Below, piece by piece: positions 1 through 7,793 of a stretch of 64,000 nucleotides of DNA. The position numbers were made by a program, and so were the translations under genes. This DNA comes from CAWVSB01 sp046710535 (GTDB lineage: Bacteria > Pseudomonadota > Gammaproteobacteria > Pseudomonadales > CAWVSB01). Positions within the stretch are counted from its first letter, which is position 1. The number at the start of each line of letters is the position of its first letter. The stretch lies in contig JBKEHH010000002.1 of the NCBI GenBank assembly GCA_046710535.1, positions 124,001-188,000 of the forward strand, in the 5' to 3' direction. The notes beneath the pieces were generated by a model. It did not search any database. It saw only the letters and a program-made list of their open reading frames with translations, and was not told the origin of the DNA.

Positions 1-222
1 GATGTAAATCTTCAACCCCGCTTTTTTCAATGCGGCTTGATATTTAGCCGCTGTTTCGCGGGTTAAAGATTTTTTCAGATAGCAGGGCTGACTAAAAAAT
101 TGCTTGGCAATTTTGTCAGTGGGTTGTTTGAAAAGCTTGGCAAGGTTTACTTGTGCATCAAGTACTTCAATACCGTCTAAGGTCTCGCCTTTAAAAATAA
201 TAACGAATAGTTGCTCGGTCAC
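1..222 (-). CDS. N-terminal part of an unrecognised protein, cut by the left edge
   Basis: Reading the minus strand from a GTG at 222 gives 74 open codons with no stop before the window ends, so the C-terminus is missing. An AGAAGGAA ribosome-binding site lies about 6 bases before the GTG. An ATG further upstream is in another frame and does not compete. The visible part begins VTEQLFVIIFKGETLDG and alternates short beta-like stretches with a Lys-rich helix ending KKAGLKIYI. This pattern resembles a small N-terminal module I associate with uncharacterised Pseudomonas-type proteins, but I cannot name it. It is divergent from the sugar epimerase gene. Confidence 0.6.
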   Translation of the reverse strand, partial: MTEQLFVIIFKGETLDGIEVLDAQVNLAKLFKQPTDKIAKQFFSQPCYLKKSLTRETAAKYQAALKKAGLKIYI

Positions 223-408
223 ACTTTTGTTCCTTCTCTTTAATCAACATAGTATAGCTGTAAAAATTACTGTCGATTACTTTTGGCATATATTTTCTAT
301 TTTTTTCGCTTTCTTATAACGAACTTAGCTAATCGACTGTGTTTTCTGGTGAGTATGAGATAAGGTTTCACAATATAAAGGCTTATAAAAAGTATAAATT
401 TATTAGTT

Positions 409-1371
409 ATGGGCTCAATTGAAAATTTGACAGTTTTAGTGACTGGAGCGAGTGGCTTTGTTGGCAAAGTGCTTTGCCAAAAATTGTTAGATTCCGGTGT
501 TAATCTGAGTGTATTGACGCGTCGGCCGCTAGAATTAGACCCGCACGCGCTGCAGCACGTCTTTAAAGGTTTGGAGGCTATCCAGCCACAGTCCCAATGG
601 TTTGATGGGGTTGATATTGTTGTTCATTTGGCTGCGCGGGTGCATCAGATGCAGGCTGACCCGGAAAACGAGACTGCACTACAGATGGCAGCAAATTGTG
701 ATGCAACGGTGAAATTAGCGTCAATGGCGGCTAAATGTGGCGTAAAACAGTTTATATATTTGAGCTCCATTAAAGTTAATGGTGAGCATACTGATGGCAG
801 GGAGCCTTTTTCGGAGCTGGATATTCCTGCTCCTAAGGATGCTTATGGTTTGGCTAAATGGGAGGCGGAACAAGGGTTGAATATATTGGCTGGTAATTCG
901 GATCTAGCTATTACCATTATTCGGCCGCCACTGGTATATGGGCCAGATGTGAAGGCGAACTTTAAGGCCTTGCTGAGGTTAAGCATTAAAGGATTACCTT
1001 TGCCACTGGCCAGTATTAACAATACGCGAAGCCTTGTGTCAGTAGACAATCTAGCTGCATTTATCATCCATTGCAGCAGCAATAAAAACGCCTTTAATCA
1101 AACCTTTTTAGTTGCAGATAGTTTGCCAGTATCTACTCCTCAGTTAGTACGATTAATAGCTTTGTCCCAAGGCAAGTCGGCTTGTTTGTTGCCAGTGCCT
1201 ATTTTTATTTTAAAGGCGATAGCTTGGGTGTTAAATCGCAGCACTATTGTTGAGCGCTTAGTGCAGTCGTTAGAGGTAAACTGTGCGAAAGCAGAGCGGC
1301 TTTTAGGCTGGTTGCCACCTGTCGATACAGCTATTGAATTTAAGAGATATTCAGCTAAATGGTCGAGTTGA
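409..1371 (+). CDS. NAD-dependent sugar epimerase/dehydratase, WbpV/GalE-like
   Basis: This is a 320-residue extended short-chain dehydrogenase, probably acting on a UDP-sugar in the cytoplasm. The NAD-binding glycine motif TGASGFVG sits at residues 12-19, and the catalytic Tyr-xxx-Lys is Y146/K150 (YGLAK), with conserved serines near residue 118. The following gene starts 13 bases before this one ends, so the two are translationally coupled. Together with the glycosyltransferase and the WbpM-type dehydratase it reproduces the wbpV-wbpL-wbpM order of Pseudomonas O-antigen loci, where WbpV is a proposed UDP-FucNAc-forming reductase/epimerase. The exact substrate cannot be read from the sequence; GalE-like 4-epimerase activity is the alternative. 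Confidence 0.85.
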   Translation: MGSIENLTVLVTGASGFVGKVLCQKLLDSGVNLSVLTRRPLELDPHALQHVFKGLEAIQPQSQWFDGVDIVVHLAARVHQMQADPENETALQMAANCDATVKLASMAAKCGVKQFIYLSSIKVNGEHTDGREPFSELDIPAPKDAYGLAKWEAEQGLNILAGNSDLAITIIRPPLVYGPDVKANFKALLRLSIKGLPLPLASINNTRSLVSVDNLAAFIIHCSSNKNAFNQTFLVADSLPVSTPQLVRLIALSQGKSACLLPVPIFILKAIAWVLNRSTIVERLVQSLEVNCAKAERLLGWLPPVDTAIEFKRYSAKWSS

Positions 1372-2387
1372 TTGCAGCGCTTGTGGCTGTCACCGCGGTG
1401 ACAGCCTTTACTTTGACTGGCGCGGTGCTGTGGTTGGCTAAAAAAGGCGTATTGTTAGACGTGCCGAATTATCGCAGTGCACATACAGTTCCCACTCCTC
1501 GCGGCGGAGGCATAGCGTTTGTGATAGTCATCACTGCAGCGCTCACAGCACTGTTGGCAGCAGGATATTATTCCCTTGAGCTTATGTTGCCGCTAATAGT
1601 TTGCTCGCTGGCAATAGCTATACTTGGTTTGTGGGACGACATTTCGAACTTATCGGCGAAGTTTCGTCTGTTATTACAGTTCTGCATTTCAATCGCTTTT
1701 ATTTTGGCGTTGCCAGTAATACCTCTACTTAATGTCGGTGGCTATTTTTTGCCGGTAGAGCTATGTGCTCCATTTTATGTTGTCGTTATGGTTTGGTTGA
1801 CTAATCTTTATAATTTTATGGACGGTATTGACGGTATTGCGATATCGCAGGCATTAACTGGCTCTGCTATCGCGATGTTGATTCTAGTGGTTAGCGGTAA
1901 TTCTTACTGGATACTTGCCTTTGCTTGTATTTTTGGCAGTAGTTTAGGTTTTTTGCCCTGGAATTGTCAGTCGGCTAAAATTTTTATGGGTGATGTTGGT
2001 AGCAGCTATTTGGGTTTTATTTTTGCTTGTTTAATGTTGTTAAGTGCTGGAAAAATTGGCATTTGGACGTGGTTTATTATTTTGGGCCTATTTATCGCTG
2101 ATACGGGCGTTACTTTGTCAGTTAGGGTGATAGCTAAACAAAACGTATTTGATGCGCACCAAAGTCATATATATCAGCAGCTTGCCCGCCATTTGGATTC
2201 TCATCAAAAAGTTTGTTACTGGCTGCTGTTAATATCTGCCGTTTGGTTAGTGCCGCTGGCGCTAATTGCTTCTAGTTTTAACGCTAATGCGTGGCTGATA
2301 TGTATTCTTGCCTATCTGCCTATGTTGTATATCGCATTGAAGTATTCTACCCGTTATTACAATATAGCTTTAGTTTTTTGGAAGTAG
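1359..2387 (+). CDS. WecA/WbpL-type polyprenyl-phosphate glycosyl-1-phosphate transferase
   Basis: A 342-residue polytopic inner-membrane protein of the MraY/WecA superfamily. It would transfer a sugar-1-phosphate (typically GlcNAc or FucNAc) from a UDP-sugar to undecaprenyl phosphate, the first membrane step of O-antigen synthesis. Visible family motifs are D93-D94 in GLWDDISN, N149-x-x-N-x-x-DGIDG (residues 149-159), FMGDVGSSYLGF, and the cytoplasmic-loop HQSHIYQQL. About ten hydrophobic segments are evident. The length fits WbpL/WecA. The start overlaps the preceding epimerase by 13 bases. WbpL-like is preferred over WecA because of its neighbours. Confidence 0.9.
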   Translation: MVELIAALVAVTAVTAFTLTGAVLWLAKKGVLLDVPNYRSAHTVPTPRGGGIAFVIVITAALTALLAAGYYSLELMLPLIVCSLAIAILGLWDDISNLSAKFRLLLQFCISIAFILALPVIPLLNVGGYFLPVELCAPFYVVVMVWLTNLYNFMDGIDGIAISQALTGSAIAMLILVVSGNSYWILAFACIFGSSLGFLPWNCQSAKIFMGDVGSSYLGFIFACLMLLSAGKIGIWTWFIILGLFIADTGVTLSVRVIAKQNVFDAHQSHIYQQLARHLDSHQKVCYWLLLISAVWLVPLALIASSFNANAWLICILAYLPMLYIALKYSTRYYNIALVFWK

Positions 2388-2459
2388 GCGTTTTTTTGCG
2401 CTAGAATGCGAATTAATTGCATATTATAGCAATAACAATTATGCGGAAGTTAAAGCTGT

Positions 2460-4436
2460 ATGTTAAACAATGTAAGGGCATGGTTACTAGGCAGGAGTCG
2501 TTCGCAAAAACATTGGATTTCAATGTTTACAGACATTTTGTTGGTATGGATATCTCTTTGGGCTGCATTTTTTGTTCGTCTTGGCTCTTCCCCGCTAGTT
2601 AATCCGTTAGATTATCTGTGGTTGTTTCTCAGCGCTTCAGTCATCACCGTGGTTGTATTTTCTTGGTTCGGTTTATATAAAACTGTTCTCCGTTATTTGA
2701 ATATGGAGAATCTAGTAAGTATTGCTAATGCAGTAATTTTTTCATCTCTGGTATTAGCTTTTGTCCTCTATTTATTCCGTAGCGATCAGCTGATTCCTCG
2801 GGCATTGATTTTTAACTATGCCTTAATTAATTTGCTATTAGTTAGTGTTATCCGCTATTCCGGACGTGGGTTTTTAACTAATGAAGCCTTATTAAACGTC
2901 GTCTCTCGCTCTAGAAATAACAAGGGTAGAAAGCCTGCTCTAATCTACGGTGCTGGTGAGGCAGGGTTCCAGCTGTTTGGCTTGTTGGAGCAGGATAAAG
3001 AGTATTTTCCGGTTGGTTTTATCGATGACGATAGACAGCTTGCAGGCAGAATTATCGGTGGACGCCGAATATATAGTTCATCAAGTATACAGGAGATCAT
3101 TGATGACACCGCTGCTGAGGATGTGCTGTTGGCGATGCCATCTATCAGTCGCGTAAGACGAAAAGAAATTATTGATAAGTTAGAGCCATTTTCGTTACAT
3201 GTAAGAGTTGTACCGACGTTAAATCAAATGGCTGGAGGGGTACTTCGTGTTGAAGATATACATGAAGTCGACATAGTTGACATCCTAGGCAGGGACGTTG
3301 TCGCACCGGACCAGAACTTACTCAGTAGCTGTATTGCCAATAAAGCGGTAATGGTCACGGGCGCGGGAGGATCTATTGGTTCTGAGCTTTGCTATCAGAT
3401 AATGTTACAAAAGCCTGAAGTTCTAATCATGTTTGATCATTCTGAGTATAACCTTTACCAGATAGAAGAAAGGCTTAAAAAGTTAGCTAGCCCTGCATTT
3501 TTGGTTGTTGTGCTTGGCTCAGTTAAAGATACAAAGACTCTTGAACAGGTGATGATCGAGCATTCAGTAGATACTGTGTATCATACAGCAGCCTACAAAC
3601 ATGTGCCTATCGTTGAAAGTAATATTCGAGAAGGTTTTATTAACAATGTTTATGGGACTTTAAATACAGCTCAGGTGGCAATTAAAGCTGGGGTAGAAAA
3701 CTTCGTGCTTATATCTACCGATAAAGCAGTAAGGCCAACGAGCATAATGGGTGCAACTAAGCGTATTGCTGAAATGATATTACAGTCGCTGGCGCAGGAG
3801 CAATCTGTTGCGCCGCATCATATAGGCACCCAAGTGGAAGATGGTTTTCCAAATAATACTCGATTTGCTGTGGTTCGATTTGGTAATGTTCTTGATTCTT
3901 CTGGTTCAGTAATTCCCAAGTTTAGAGAGCAAATTGCCAGAGGTGGCCCAGTTACAGTGACTCACCCTAAAGTCACTAGGTACTTTATGACAATCCCAGA
4001 GGCCGCTCAGTTAGTTATCCAGGCGGGTTCAATCGGCAAGGGCGGAGAAGTGTTTTTACTTGATATGGGGGAGTCGGTTCGAATTCTCGATTTGGCCGAA
4101 AAAATGATTAGCCTATCTGGTTTGAAAGTTAAGTCGGATGAAAAAGATGGCGATATTGAAATTGAATTCTGCGGTCTTCGCCCTGGCGAAAAATTATATG
4201 AAGAGTTACTGATAGGGGAGTCTGTATTTCGTACATCTCATCCCATGATTATGGGTGCAGAGGAGGAAACCATTACTTGGAGTGAAATAGTAAATTTTCT
4301 AGATGAAATTAACCAGCTGTTTGAAATTAACGATTTAGTACAAGCCCGCCAAAAAGTACTATCTTTAGCGGGAGAGTATGACTCTGTTGACAAGCCTGTT
4401 GGCGCTAAAGTAATTAATTTTAAACTGGTAAATTAG
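2460..4436 (+). CDS. WbpM/PglF-type UDP-GlcNAc 4,6-dehydratase, membrane-anchored
   Basis: At 658 residues this is the long form of the nucleotide-sugar 4,6-dehydratases, which convert UDP-GlcNAc to the 4-keto-6-deoxy sugar used for FucNAc, QuiNAc or bacillosamine. The N-terminus carries four hydrophobic segments. A CoA-binding-like Rossmann domain follows (GAGEAG at 164-169), then the catalytic SDR domain (TGAGGSIG at 300-307). In STDKAVRPTSIMGATK the usual YxxxK tyrosine is Met430 with Lys434. That Met is typical of the WbpM/PglF branch, not a defect. It closes the three-gene glycan block. A GGAAG lies about 13 bases before the start, which is a long spacing. Confidence 0.92.
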   Translation: MLNNVRAWLLGRSRSQKHWISMFTDILLVWISLWAAFFVRLGSSPLVNPLDYLWLFLSASVITVVVFSWFGLYKTVLRYLNMENLVSIANAVIFSSLVLAFVLYLFRSDQLIPRALIFNYALINLLLVSVIRYSGRGFLTNEALLNVVSRSRNNKGRKPALIYGAGEAGFQLFGLLEQDKEYFPVGFIDDDRQLAGRIIGGRRIYSSSSIQEIIDDTAAEDVLLAMPSISRVRRKEIIDKLEPFSLHVRVVPTLNQMAGGVLRVEDIHEVDIVDILGRDVVAPDQNLLSSCIANKAVMVTGAGGSIGSELCYQIMLQKPEVLIMFDHSEYNLYQIEERLKKLASPAFLVVVLGSVKDTKTLEQVMIEHSVDTVYHTAAYKHVPIVESNIREGFINNVYGTLNTAQVAIKAGVENFVLISTDKAVRPTSIMGATKRIAEMILQSLAQEQSVAPHHIGTQVEDGFPNNTRFAVVRFGNVLDSSGSVIPKFREQIARGGPVTVTHPKVTRYFMTIPEAAQLVIQAGSIGKGGEVFLLDMGESVRILDLAEKMISLSGLKVKSDEKDGDIEIEFCGLRPGEKLYEELLIGESVFRTSHPMIMGAEEETITWSEIVNFLDEINQLFEINDLVQARQKVLSLAGEYDSVDKPVGAKVINFKLVN

Positions 4437-4561
4437 CGCCGCCCCGTCTTCTAATGACTGCCGCAACTGTTAGTTAGATTTCGTTATCTCCATCAATGCT
4501 TATAGATCTAAAGACAAGAAATCGAGCCAATTGATACCCTGCAAAGGCAGTGTTCGTATTG

Positions 4562-4577
4562 ACTGACTATAGTCAGT
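4562..4577. repeat. Perfect 16-bp palindrome
   Basis: ACTGACTA is followed directly by its reverse complement TAGTCAGT, with no spacer. It lies 206 bases before bolA and 19 bases before the small open frame. It has the form of a dimeric regulator site, but no regulator gene is adjacent, so a role is only inferred. Confidence 0.5.
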
Positions 4578-4595
4578 GATCTAGCGTTAAGTCTG

Positions 4596-4760
4596 ATGAT
4601 TGCCGACGGGGCTTATTTAAGAGCGGGTAGGCTGGGTCATTTGTGTAGGCCTGATCTAATCGAGGGCTTTAAGCATAATGATGGCTTGGCGGATTATGCT
4701 ACAGCGACGCGATACACTGTTGGTGCAAAAGGTTATATTGATTGTTCAAGGTTAGGCTAA
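4596..4760 (+). CDS. Possible small ORF or gene remnant, 54 codons
   Basis: ATG at 4596 opens a frame that ends with TAA at 4758-4760, seven bases before the bolA start. The product begins MIADGAYLRAGRLGHLCRPD and ends GAKGYIDCSRLG. The composition looks protein-like (many Gly, Ala, Asp and Arg, few rare residues) rather than random. I do not recognise the family. No good ribosome-binding site precedes the ATG, and the frame has a TGA about 30 bases upstream. It could be the 3' remnant of a lost gene, a genuine small protein, or chance. Confidence 0.25.
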   Translation: MIADGAYLRAGRLGHLCRPDLIEGFKHNDGLADYATATRYTVGAKGYIDCSRLG

Positions 4761-4767
4761 AACAGTT

Positions 4768-5088
4768 ATGAAAATACAATCATCGATAGAAAGTAAAATT
4801 AATGCAGAATTCTTGCCTAGTTATTTACTTGTAGAGAACGAGAGTCATATGCATAGCGTGCCTGCTAATTCTGAAACCCACTTTAAGCTGACGCTGGTTA
4901 GTGATGAGTTTCTTAACAAGCGCAAGGTTGCCCGTCATCAGGCGGTCTACAAAACTTTGGCACAAGAGCTAGCCGGCGAGGTACATGCTTTGACTATGCA
5001 TTTGTATACCTTAGAAGAATGGGCACAAGTGAATCAGCAAGCGCCTAGCTCGCCCCAGTGCTTAGGCGGTTCTAAGGCTGACAGCTAA
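4768..5088 (+). CDS. bolA: BolA family protein
   Basis: This 106-residue protein matches the length and pattern of E. coli BolA, the stress-linked partner of monothiol glutaredoxins (Grx4) that shares a [2Fe-2S] cluster and can bind DNA. The family landmarks are present: SHMHSVPANSETHFKL (with the conserved H and E-S-H-F), then the RHQAVYKTLAQEL helix, VHALTMHLYT, and a short Cys-containing tail (SSPQCLGG) as in BolA proper. It stands alone after the glycan block. The second BolA-family member in the window, at 48286, is the shorter IbaG type. Confidence 0.92.
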   Translation: MKIQSSIESKINAEFLPSYLLVENESHMHSVPANSETHFKLTLVSDEFLNKRKVARHQAVYKTLAQELAGEVHALTMHLYTLEEWAQVNQQAPSSPQCLGGSKADS

Positions 5089-5127
5089 GTATCGCCTCCT
5101 TATTGTTTATTATGCTAAATTTATGAT

Positions 5128-5156
5128 TTTACATTAAGCTAGATTAATCATATTTA
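5128..5156 (+). promoter_or_regulatory. Predicted sigma-70 promoter of the meta-cleavage operon
   Basis: A -35 like TTTACA (5128-5133) and a -10 like TATTTA (5151-5156) are separated by 17 bases, 68 bases before the first gene of the operon. Both elements are near consensus, in an AT-rich stretch. Confidence 0.4.
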
Positions 5157-5190
5157 TTGTATATCTTCGCTATTATGACTAACTCATATC

Positions 5191-5208
5191 GTTATAACGC
5201 GGTTAACC
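5191..5208. promoter_or_regulatory. Two adjacent 8-bp palindromes upstream of the catabolic operon
   Basis: GTTATAAC (5191-5198) and GGTTAACC (5201-5208) are each perfectly self-complementary and are separated by two bases. They fall between the predicted promoter and the ribosome-binding site GGAGAG (5214-5219) of the operon. This is a plausible operator or leader element. No regulator gene is adjacent. Confidence 0.35.
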
Positions 5209-5223
5209 ATTGCGGAGAGTTAG

Positions 5224-6057
5224 ATGAGCGCTAAGGACTATTTGCCAGAAGGAAAATATGCTGCTTTAGACAACGGGCAGACAGTTCATTACCTTGATTA
5301 TGGTGAGGGGCCTGTTGTTGTTTTTTTGCATGGCAGTGGCTCGGGCGCTAGTGGGCATAGTAATTTTAAAGGCAATTATCCCTATCTAGTTGATAGCGGT
5401 TACCGAGTTATCGTTCCAGATCTACTTGGCTATGGTTTTTCAGATAAACCAGAAGATATCGATTATCACCTTGATCTGTTTGTGCAATGTATAAAGCAAT
5501 TGTTAGACGCTGAAGGTATTAGCAGTTGCCACTTGGTTGGTAATTCACTGGGCGGCGCAATAGCGCTTAAATTTGCTCTAGACTACCCTCAGCAAACTAA
5601 TAAAATATTATTAATGGCGCCTGGCGGTATCGAGCAGCAAGAGTCGTATTTTACTATGCCAGGCATGAAGGTGATGCGTGAAACCTTTATGTCTGCTGAG
5701 CCTATGACGGGCGAAAGAATGAAAAATTTTATTAGTGAGGCCTTGGTATATCAGCAGCATGTTGTTACTGACAGCTTGGTTGCAGAGCGGTTTGAGGTGA
5801 TGAAAACTCAAAATTCTCAAGTGATTAAGACTATGGTTGTGCCTAATATGGAAGACAGGTTAGGTGAGATTGAGAGCCCTATTTTGGTCATGTGGGGGCT
5901 GAACGAAAATATGATGCCTGAAACGGGTATTATGAAACTTGGCAAAAAGTGTAAAAATATACGCATAGTGTTGGTGTCTAACTGCGGCCATTGGGTAATG
6001 GTTGAACACGAAGATTTATTCAATCGAACAACGTTAGATTTTTTGGTGAATGGATAA
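5224..6057 (+). CDS. Alpha/beta-hydrolase, meta-cleavage product (C-C bond) hydrolase
   Basis: The 277-residue protein resembles BphD/MhpC/XylF/TesD hydrolases, which cut the C-C bond of ring-fission products to give 2-hydroxypenta-2,4-dienoate or an analogue. The oxyanion motif HGSGSGASGHSNF, the nucleophile elbow GNSLGGA with Ser108, and the final GHW with His256 are in place. By spacing (28 residues before the His, as in BphD), the acid residue is Glu228 in WGLNEN, where BphD has Asp. It opens a tight four-gene operon, which supports the role. Whether the substrate is aromatic-derived or steroid-derived cannot be told. A good GGAGAG ribosome-binding site precedes the ATG. Confidence 0.85.
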   Translation: MSAKDYLPEGKYAALDNGQTVHYLDYGEGPVVVFLHGSGSGASGHSNFKGNYPYLVDSGYRVIVPDLLGYGFSDKPEDIDYHLDLFVQCIKQLLDAEGISSCHLVGNSLGGAIALKFALDYPQQTNKILLMAPGGIEQQESYFTMPGMKVMRETFMSAEPMTGERMKNFISEALVYQQHVVTDSLVAERFEVMKTQNSQVIKTMVVPNMEDRLGEIESPILVMWGLNENMMPETGIMKLGKKCKNIRIVLVSNCGHWVMVEHEDLFNRTTLDFLVNG

Positions 6058-6062
6058 TTTTG

Positions 6063-6854
6063 ATGCTGGATAAAAATAAAATTAATCAATTGAGTGAAGA
6101 TCTTTACCAAGCTTTGCGAACTCAAAAAACGATATCACCATTAACTGATAGGTTTAATGATATTACTATTGCGGATGCATATCATATTTCATTAGGTATG
6201 GTAAATAAGCGAATTGAAAACGACGGTGAAAAAATTGTCGGTAAAAAAATTGGTGTAACTAGCAAGCCAGTGCAAGATATGTTGGGAGTATTTCAGCCTG
6301 ATTTTGGTTTTTTAACCGATACCATGGAATACCCTAGCGGCGCTGAAGTTTCAATTGCCTGCACTATGATCCAGCCTAGAGCCGAGGCCGAAATTGCTTT
6401 TAGGCTTAAGCATGACTTAGTTGGCCCTGGCATTACCGAAGCTGACGTATTGGCCGCAACTGAGGCGATTATCCCATGCTTTGAAATTGTTGACTCTCGC
6501 ATTGATGCTTGGAAGATAAAAATACAAGACACGGTGGCAGATAATGCTTCATGTGGTGTGTTTGTCTTAGGTGATACAGCTGTTGATCCACATGATTTTG
6601 ATTTACCAAATTTGAAAGTAGTAGTGAAGAAAAATGGCCAGCTTCTTAGTGAAGGCTTTGGCAGTGCAGTGCAGGGTAACCCGCTAACAGCAGTTGCTTG
6701 GTTGGCAAATACCCTAGGTAAATTTGGCATACCACTCAATGCCGGTGAAGTTATTTTGTCGGGTTCATTAGTGCCGCTAGAGCCGGTAGTAGCTGGCGAT
6801 TCCATGGAAATGGAGCTAGTGGGCGTGGGTACAACATCTATCAAATTTATATAA
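6063..6854 (+). CDS. 2-oxopent-4-enoate (2-hydroxypentadienoate) hydratase, MhpD family
   Basis: About 263 residues with the fumarylacetoacetate-hydrolase-like fold of MhpD/BphH/TesE. These hydrate 2-hydroxypenta-2,4-dienoate to 4-hydroxy-2-oxovalerate using a divalent metal. Visible landmarks are KIGVTSKPVQDMLGV, QPRAEAEIAF (with conserved Glu residues), CFEIVDSRIDAW, DNASCGVFVLG and the C-terminal GEVILSGSLVPLEPV. The start chosen is the ATG at 6063; a TTG directly before it is in frame and possible. It follows the hydrolase by 5 bases and precedes the dehydrogenase closely, as in mhp and bph operons. Confidence 0.9.
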   Translation: MLDKNKINQLSEDLYQALRTQKTISPLTDRFNDITIADAYHISLGMVNKRIENDGEKIVGKKIGVTSKPVQDMLGVFQPDFGFLTDTMEYPSGAEVSIACTMIQPRAEAEIAFRLKHDLVGPGITEADVLAATEAIIPCFEIVDSRIDAWKIKIQDTVADNASCGVFVLGDTAVDPHDFDLPNLKVVVKKNGQLLSEGFGSAVQGNPLTAVAWLANTLGKFGIPLNAGEVILSGSLVPLEPVVAGDSMEMELVGVGTTSIKFI

Positions 6855-6867
6855 CGTGGTTTCAGCG

Positions 6868-7782
6868 ATGAGTAAGAAAATTAAAGCAGCAATAATTGGC
6901 CCGGGTAATATCGGCACAGACTTGTTAATTAAGGCTATGCGCAGTGAGGTGATAGAGCCAGTGTGGATGGTTGGCGTAGACCCTGATTCACCAGGCTTAG
7001 CTCGTGCTAAGCAAATGGGTTTGAAAATTACCGCCGATGGCTTGGACGGAATGTTACCGGAGATGGAAGCTGATGGAGTGCAGATTGTGTTTGATGCGAC
7101 GTCTGCTTATGTCCATGCTGAAAACTCACGCAAGGCTAATGCAAGAGGCGCGGTTATGATTGATCTTACGCCTGCTGCAATTGGACCGTACTGTGTACCG
7201 TCGGTAAATATTGACGACGCGGTTGCTGCTCAAGCGATGAATGTAAATATGGTGACTTGTGGCGGTCAAGCGACGATCCCGATAGTAGCTGCGGTGAGTC
7301 GTATTCAACATGTTATTTATGGCGAAATAGTAGCCACCGTAGCATCTAAGTCCGCAGGTCCTGGTACGCGAAAAAACATTGATGAATTTACCCGTACCAC
7401 TGCCGGCGCAATCGAAAAAGTAGGCGGAGCAGATAAAGGTAAGGCCATTATAGTTATTAATCCTGCAGAGCCGCCGTTAATTATGCGCGACACAATTCAT
7501 TGCTTAACTAAAGAAACGCCAGATCAAGTGGCCATCACTCAGTCAGTCAAAGACATGATTAAAGAGGTACAAAAATATGTGCCGGGTTATGTATTGAAAA
7601 ATGGCCCAGTGTTTGATGGCAATAGAGTGACTATTTACATGGAGGTTGAAGGTTTAGGTGATTTTCTACCAAAATATGCAGGTAACTTAGACATTATGAC
7701 GGCTGCCGGACTGCGCACCGCAGAAATGTATGCTGAAGAAATTATCGCAGGTCGGTTTGTGCCGACCGCTGTAAAGAGTTAA
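6868..7782 (+). CDS. Acetaldehyde dehydrogenase (acylating), MhpF/BphJ family
   Basis: A protein of 304 residues that oxidises acetaldehyde (or propanal) to the acyl-CoA with NAD+ and normally forms a channelled complex with the next gene's aldolase. The NAD-binding motif IIGPGNIGTDL is at the N-terminus. The catalytic cysteine is Cys131 in VTCGGQATIP, the position known for BphJ. The conserved KSAGPGTRKNIDEFTRTT follows. The ATG at 6868 gives the usual start (MSKKIKAAIIG); an in-frame GTG at 6856 would add four residues. It lies 13 bases after the hydratase and 11 bases before the aldolase. Confidence 0.93.
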   Translation: MSKKIKAAIIGPGNIGTDLLIKAMRSEVIEPVWMVGVDPDSPGLARAKQMGLKITADGLDGMLPEMEADGVQIVFDATSAYVHAENSRKANARGAVMIDLTPAAIGPYCVPSVNIDDAVAAQAMNVNMVTCGGQATIPIVAAVSRIQHVIYGEIVATVASKSAGPGTRKNIDEFTRTTAGAIEKVGGADKGKAIIVINPAEPPLIMRDTIHCLTKETPDQVAITQSVKDMIKEVQKYVPGYVLKNGPVFDGNRVTIYMEVEGLGDFLPKYAGNLDIMTAAGLRTAEMYAEEIIAGRFVPTAVKS

Positions 7783-7793
7783 GTGAGGTAGTT

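Larger units (their letters stand above)
4437..4767. other. 330-base gap between the wbpM-like gene and bolA
   Basis: No recognised gene lies here. The stretch contains a perfect 16-bp palindrome (4562-4577) and an open 54-codon frame (4596-4760), listed separately. I see no clear terminator after the dehydratase stop, and no strong promoter. Confidence 0.6.

Noticed and set aside
2417..2602. Short plus-strand frame starting before the dehydratase gene
   Set aside because: It runs out of frame into the dehydratase coding sequence and stops at 61 codons. The product has no domain and adds nothing to the dehydratase start.
6293..6844. Open minus-strand frame of 183 codons
   Set aside because: It lies wholly over the hydratase gene, whose family motifs are clear. 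The antisense product is Ser/Thr/Pro-rich and has no recognisable domain.
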